Positions 59,289 through 64,000 of a DNA stretch of 64,000 nucleotides are shown here, piece by piece. The notes beneath the pieces were generated by a model. That model was not told the DNA's origin, made no database searches, and saw nothing but the letters and a program-made list of their open reading frames with translations. This DNA comes from Paraescarpia echinospica (taxonomy: Eukaryota; Annelida; Polychaeta; Sabellida; Siboglinidae): positions 4,311,414 to 4,375,413 of the forward strand of contig CM034538.1 of NCBI GenBank assembly GCA_020002185.1, in the 5' to 3' direction. How positions within the stretch are numbered: position 1 is the stretch's first letter; the number at the start of each line of letters is the position of its first letter. The translations under genes were made by a program, and so were the position numbers.

Positions 59289-59561
59289 GCTGGATGTACA
59301 CTGCTAAACGTTTGTTGCGAGTCGTCTGTTTGATCGACTAAAAGCTGATCAGTCCTGCAATATATGATGGTTCATAACTCAACAAAACTTGAGTCGTGTT
59401 GACTTGACCATTACAACACTTGTTGAACCAATTCATCGTTTCGAAAATTGAATTGCAGCAACAAAAGTTGCATAATGTACGATGGTGTCAGATGAGACGT
59501 CGTCGTTGCTTGTTGATCAAACATACGACTCGCAACAAACGTTTTACAGTGTATACCCAGC
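59289..59561. mobile_element. MITE of about 273 bp with about 45-bp TIRs
   Basis: 'gctggatgtacactgctaaa' followed by 'cgtttgttgcgagtcg' at the left matches, in reverse complement, 'cgactcgcaacaaacg' followed by 'ttttacagtgtatacccagc' at the right. No ORF. The target duplication is unclear. Confidence 0.85.
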
Positions 59562-60413
59562 ATAAATCCCTGGTGAGGCAAGCCTTGATACTGGTCCTTT
59601 CTTTTTTTCCCTCACTCGTCTTGTACTGCTGTCTCCACCAACTGTCTCCACCCCTTCTTTCACTCTCATTCTCCACTCCTCTCCTCCAAGTCCCTCCAAA
59701 TCGTTCTTTATACAGTTCTTTATACAATTCTGACGATGGGAACCACACAGATGCCCGTGGCCCATATTAATGGGCCACTCCAGGGAAGACCAAATAATTT
59801 CCAGCCAGACCATTCCCTGGTAGTGCAGATATCATTAGCTACTTCTACTTCCCAAACATTATATGTACCATGAGCCATGATTGGTCCAAACCCAAATTGC
59901 TGTATCTTGAATGGCAATGAGTTGATTGGATGGGCTCATCTTAACTTCCATGTTTCAACAAGGCAAATGCCATACAGTAATGAGATGGGTGTAATAAAAT
60001 GGTTTACTTTCATAGTTTATTCATTTTAATGGAAGAATTTGTTATTTTTAATAACTTGATGCCTAATTAACCAATTAAAAGGGTTCCACAATAGCCAAAT
60101 AATACTGTTCAATCTGTTCTAGTAATTTGTAAAATGCAATGGTACATCACATTTAAAATCAACATCGGATCTGTGCCAAAGTGACCAGAATAATGAGGAG
60201 ATCATATTAGCAGAATCATTTACTTTGCTGTATGGAACTAATTTTGGACTGTCCTAGGATGACCATAATTGCAAGGTGGCTGTATTCCAGAGTTGACTGT
60301 AAAGCAAGGTTTGACTGTACATTTTTATTTCATCTTCAGTTGCCCAGTTCAGCATTTACCAGAGAATGCATCTCGGTTTCAATTAAATAGCTTCTTATTA
60401 TTTGCAGCTTTTA
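59562..60413. other. Downstream flank of the galactosyltransferase gene
   Basis: A pyrimidine-rich stretch lies at 59580-59700. A diverged piece of the composite repeat from 9.7-11.9 kb lies at about 59835-59905. The 3' UTR of the galactosyltransferase should lie at 60413 and below on the minus strand, but no clear poly(A) signal was picked. Confidence 0.4.
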
Positions 60414-61499
60414 CTATTTATAATGAAGATTCATGAGAATCTTGCACCAGACGGCGACCGCAATGAGAAACATGATAAAAATACGAAGGTTGTGACCAAC
60501 GCAGTCAGTATTCCTGTCTGCTCTCACCATTTTCTCCCAGAGTCTCAGTGTGTCTTCAGGGACTATGTTGTGCGCACTCTTGGCCCACGTAGCGAGAGCG
60601 CACGCAGTCATCTCATCCTGACTGATCACTGTGCCAGTCATCTGGACATAGCGTATACCGGCGGCAACCCGGCACATACCGGCGGTATATACGTCCTCCA
60701 TTGGCAGGTACCGCACATTGGGAGCAACCGCCACCAACTCGGTGACAGCGCGTATAGACAGAACATAGCCAGGGCCGGCGCAGTACGTCGGGAAGTACGT
60801 GTCTGGATATGTCTGTGTCGACACGAAGTACTTAGAACTGACTCGGCGGTCGGGAAACACGGTGAAGCAGTAGCCACCAACGAAACGTTCCTCAGTCACT
60901 TCAATCAAGTAGTCAACGTAGCGCTGAGGCACGTTGAAACTGTCATCATCTGTTTTGAGGATGTATTTGGCGTTTGCGCAGTACTTGATAGTCCACGTTA
61001 GGGCCATCATTGTCTTATTGGTGAGACTGCTGTAACTCTCGGCGAAATCGCCCTGGAGCACATCACCATATTGCTGCTGCTCCAACTCCACCTGGCGGTT
61101 GAAGTTGACGTCAGTGTGCACGCCGAACGTGAATACAGTGCGGATGTTTCGGCCGCGATATGTGCGCACGCCACCCCAGGAGCTGCGGATGGCGCGACGG
61201 GCGTTAGCGTGGGGCTGGAACGATAGGACAAGGATGAGGAGGTACACACTCTCAACTCCACCGCACGCGTGCTCGTTGGCGATCATGTACTTGACGCTGA
61301 AGTTGTTGCACTGTTCACACATGATCTTTGGCAGGAAGAAAGGCCGCAGGTTGAGCTGATCGAGGACGTACACCGGCATTGCTGTGTAGTGGTACATATA
61401 AAACATGAATCCGGCTAGTGTCAGTAGGCTCACGACAAGCACGGTTCGTCTCCAGTGCCACTTTGAATATTGTTGGCACATCGTGAGTGCTGAAACCAT
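60414..61499 (-). CDS. Beta-1,3-galactosyltransferase-like, GT31 (single exon)
   Basis: A 361-residue intronless ORF, typical in length for beta3GalT enzymes, which add galactose or GlcNAc in beta-1,3 linkage to glycoprotein/glycolipid chains in the Golgi. Features in order: cytoplasmic lead; transmembrane anchor at about residues 18-36 (TVLVVSLLTLAGFMFY), giving type II topology; NARRAIRSSWGG (99-110), the R-x-x-I-R-x-T/S-W motif; DFAESYSSLTNKT (151-163); ILKTDDDSFNV with the metal-binding D-D-D at 184-186; FPTYCAGPGYVLS (236-248); and MEDVYTAGMC (267-276), the E-D-V-Y/F motif. All GT31 (Galactosyltransf) signatures are present. Unusual: a second hydrophobic stretch near the C-terminus (about 339-351). 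A second Met at residue 7 follows an acceptor-like GGTTTCAG, so translation might start there after a 5' UTR splice. The gene lies antisense to SYMPK, and no SYMPK exon lies beyond it in the window. The acceptor specificity cannot be told. Confidence 0.93.
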   Translation of the reverse strand: MVSALTMCQQYSKWHWRRTVLVVSLLTLAGFMFYMYHYTAMPVYVLDQLNLRPFFLPKIMCEQCNNFSVKYMIANEHACGGVESVYLLILVLSFQPHANARRAIRSSWGGVRTYRGRNIRTVFTFGVHTDVNFNRQVELEQQQYGDVLQGDFAESYSSLTNKTMMALTWTIKYCANAKYILKTDDDSFNVPQRYVDYLIEVTEERFVGGYCFTVFPDRRVSSKYFVSTQTYPDTYFPTYCAGPGYVLSIRAVTELVAVAPNVRYLPMEDVYTAGMCRVAAGIRYVQMTGTVISQDEMTACALATWAKSAHNIVPEDTLRLWEKMVRADRNTDCVGHNLRIFIMFLIAVAVWCKILMNLHYK

Positions 61500-61507
61500 A
61501 CTGGTTG

Positions 61508-61965
61508 TGTGGGGATTAACAGGTCACATGTGGATGTCACAGGTCACATGTGGATGTCATGTGTGGATGTCACAGGTAACATGTGGATGTCATGGATCAC
61601 ATGTGGATGTCTTGGATCACATGTGGATGTCACAGGTCACATGTGGATGTCACGTGTGGATGTCATGTGTGGATGTCACGTGTGGATGTCACATGTGGAT
61701 GTAACGTGTGGATGTCACGGGTAACATGTGGATGTCATGGATCACATGTGGATGTCACGGATCACATGTGGATGTCACAGGTCACATGTGGATGTCACAG
61801 GTCACATGTGGATGTCACAGGTCACATGTGGATGTCACAGGTCACATGTGGATGTCACAGGATACATGTGGATGTCACAGGTCACATGTGGATGTCACAG
61901 GTCACATGTGGATGTCACAGGACACATGTGGTGTCACAGGTCACATGTGGTCTCAACAGATGCTT
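61508..61965. repeat. 20-bp minisatellite upstream of the galactosyltransferase
   Basis: About 22 copies of 'ggtcacatgtggatgtcaca' start 9 bp before the ATG of the minus-strand gene, so they lie in its 5' leader, a 5' UTR intron or the promoter. The unit does not match the coding start. Overlapping plus ORFs are artefacts. Confidence 0.95.
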
Positions 61966-63240
61966 GTGCTGCGTAACATGCCCCTGTCTCATGTCTTCAT
62001 CTTGTGAACTCATTGTCTGCAATGACGTGATGACCTTTATCTTACAGGTCATCAATGACACAGTGACTTCTGTGTTACAACTTATCAGTGACATGATATT
62101 TGGGATTAGCTGTGTAACTGTTTCAGTGCCAGCATGCGGATCACTGTTGTTATGCAGGAGTGCCAAGCAGGCGAATTTGCTGATTATGTTCTTGCAATGT
62201 CTACTGGCATTGATGATAGAACTATAACTTGGCCCATTGGATAAATTGGTACAAAAGGAATATGTTCAGCAGCTATCATAATTACCGGTATGCTTAATAT
62301 TTGTATGTGCTTAATTGTGAAAATAAACCAGAAGTCGTAACCAAAAAACGAAATGGTGTATATTTACCCTGCACAATGTGTTGGTGCACATGTTTAATGA
62401 AAGTGAGTTGTGTCATCTGACTATTGTGTATTTTGAATTAAATAAAAAAGTGTCTGCCCTTTCAGGTAATGCAGTTGCTTTGTTGGTGGAATCTTCACAC
62501 TAAACCCATACAAATACAAGTTTAGAACAACATGCAAGTCCTTAAAATTGCATAACATTTCTTGTATGTCAGTGTATTGTAAATATGACTTTGTAACGCG
62601 TACTTGACCCAGTTGCACAAATTTACCAGTTGCAAAGTCAGGCTGCTCCTAAACGTTCATGTTCACCAAGTCGTATTGATGATATACAAAGAGGTGACTG
62701 GAACGCAGCACTAAATATACTGAAGTGGACACAAATACAATTGTTTCCAGTCAACTGTTCAAATTGATTTAATTCATGTGAATACAGAATAATTCACTCA
62801 GAATTTACAGTGTTCACTTGAAATGTGCTGATGTTACCTAGGCATTGGCAGTGACAATGTAACAACTGACTGTTGAACATATTATCTAGCTAGAAAGGGG
62901 TTGAACATGCCCTGTCACACAGGTGTATTTGTGTACCAGCTAGAGGCAGTGTGCCCTGTCAATGTGTCCACCCTACTTACCTGACTCACCTGGTGCATCT
63001 GGTGTCTGTTTGTCACTGCACATTGTCGTTGACCTACTTAGCCGTCAGAACAGTCTTTTCCAGAGTATCTGTTGCAGGCAGTATAGTCTTTTGCACAATT
63101 TATGTTACATTAAGTATTTTTATGGGTTATTTTGGTTTGTGTGATTTGTAATTAATCTACATGTTGTGTAGAAGTCTATGACTTAAAAAGAAAGAGTATT
63201 TGTGACTAATAGTGATGATACTCTTGCTGTAAGAACTCCC
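61966..63240. other. No gene recognised
   Basis: Moderate A/T content with short ORFs that lack domains. No SYMPK-like or galactosyltransferase-like sequence was seen. Confidence 0.45.
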
Positions 63241-63535
63241 GGAACACACACACACGCGCACACCACACACACATACTTGCACACATACACACCACGCGCA
63301 CACGCACACACCACATACATGCACACACACACACGCACACACACACGCACGCACACACACACACCCGCACACACACACCACATATATGCACACACCATGC
63401 ACACACACCAGCTGAAGACACACATGCATGCACACCCACCACACACACATGCATGCACACATGAATGCACGCATGAATACATGCATGCATGAATGCATGC
63501 ATGAATGCACGCACACACATACACACAGTAACTCG
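63241..63535. repeat. (CA)n and (CATG)n-rich low-complexity tract
   Basis: Impure CA repeats to about 63420, then 'catgcatgaatg'-type repeats. The ORFs on both strands are artefacts. Confidence 0.97.
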
Positions 63536-63615
63536 TTTATAGTTAGATGCAATTGGCGTGAATACGTTTATTTAAAAACAAAATTGACAAATATTTCACA
63601 TATAAACGTTAAATA

Positions 63616-63742
63616 ATAAATGTTACAGATATAAACATCTTAGAATCCCCAATGAGTGTCAACAGGCCATCGACCAGGGTCTTGCCATGGATGGCAATCT
63701 TGTTTAAAACAACTCTGTCAGGATTACAGAGACTTTGAAAGA
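63616..63742 (-). CDS. Possible terminal exon, unassigned
   Basis: After an acceptor-like GTCTTTCAAAG, one minus frame reads SLCNPDRVVLNKIAIHGKTL then VDGLLTLIGDSKMFISV and stops at about 63616. The composition looks coding and a TTTATT/AATAAA-rich segment follows. No family is recognised and no further exon was found, so this is weak. Confidence 0.22.
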
Positions 63743-64000
63743 CACCTTGCATCAGTGTGTTTGTGTGTACATGGCTACGTGCTTATGTATGTGGATGCTT
63801 GTATGTGTGTGTGTGTCAGTGTGTGTTTGTCTGTATGTTTGTGCATACTCATGTGTAAAATAACCCAAGACTTATTTGTTTGAAATCACATTCCCACTCT
63901 AAACCTTTAGCATTCCCTTGTTCTAATGATGGCTCTTGTGCATCCTTGCTCATGATTTTGCCTTGCGATTCTTGTATGCTGCACATCTGAGCTCGGATTC

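Noticed and set aside
61508..62227. 214-codon plus ORF upstream of the GT31 gene
   Set aside because: Mostly 20-bp minisatellite; the tail after 61965 has no domain.

Overview
This window is animal nuclear DNA. Genes are split by GT-AG introns, repeats and transposons are dense, and there are no operons. The best fit is a cephalochordate (amphioxus, Branchiostoma). Nearly every large minisatellite here has a unit that contains an exon-intron junction of the neighbouring exon, and I recall this being described for amphioxus genes. The species call is an inference (about 0.7).

Three genes are well supported. (1) A PRSS16-like S28 serine protease lies on the minus strand. Its ten coding exons run from the ATG at 33575 to 16970; all splice phases agree and the Ser/Asp/His residues are present. 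(2) SYMPK (symplekin), the scaffold of mRNA 3'-end processing, lies on the plus strand. Thirteen exons from the ATG at 39807 to 53373 encode about 480 N-terminal residues; the C-terminal half is not in the window. (3) A single-exon beta-1,3-galactosyltransferase-like gene (GT31) lies on the minus strand at 60414-61499, probably inside a large SYMPK intron. A two-exon fragment of a GNAT acetyltransferase (2268-2802, minus) is likely. Weak exon candidates are noted at 13353, 32034 and 63616.

Layout: 0-2.9 kb, GNAT fragment and small repeats. 2.9-5.5 kb, a decayed hAT end and LINE reverse transcriptase remnants. 6.5-9.4 kb, two tandem satellite blocks (about 205 and 226 bp) with a hairpin in each unit. 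9.7-11.9 kb, a composite repeat with a 164-bp tandem core and a nested MITE. 12-16.9 kb, mostly unassigned. 16.9-33.6 kb, the protease gene, its introns filled with minisatellites and, in intron 1, a hAT element and a second TIR element. 33.7-39.5 kb, a complete 5.77-kb MULE (Mutator-like) transposon. 39.8-53.4 kb, SYMPK. 53.4-59.0 kb, a 40-bp minisatellite split by a 2.97-kb insertion. 59-64 kb, the galactosyltransferase and low-complexity DNA.

The protease and SYMPK genes are head to head. Without the MULE, their start codons would be only about 450 bp apart, so the MULE sits in what was probably a shared divergent promoter. Its 9-bp target duplication is exact, but its transposase has two in-frame stops. 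The most unusual property of the window is the set of at least twelve junction-containing minisatellites. They multiply donor or acceptor sites from a few to dozens of times inside introns of two unrelated genes.
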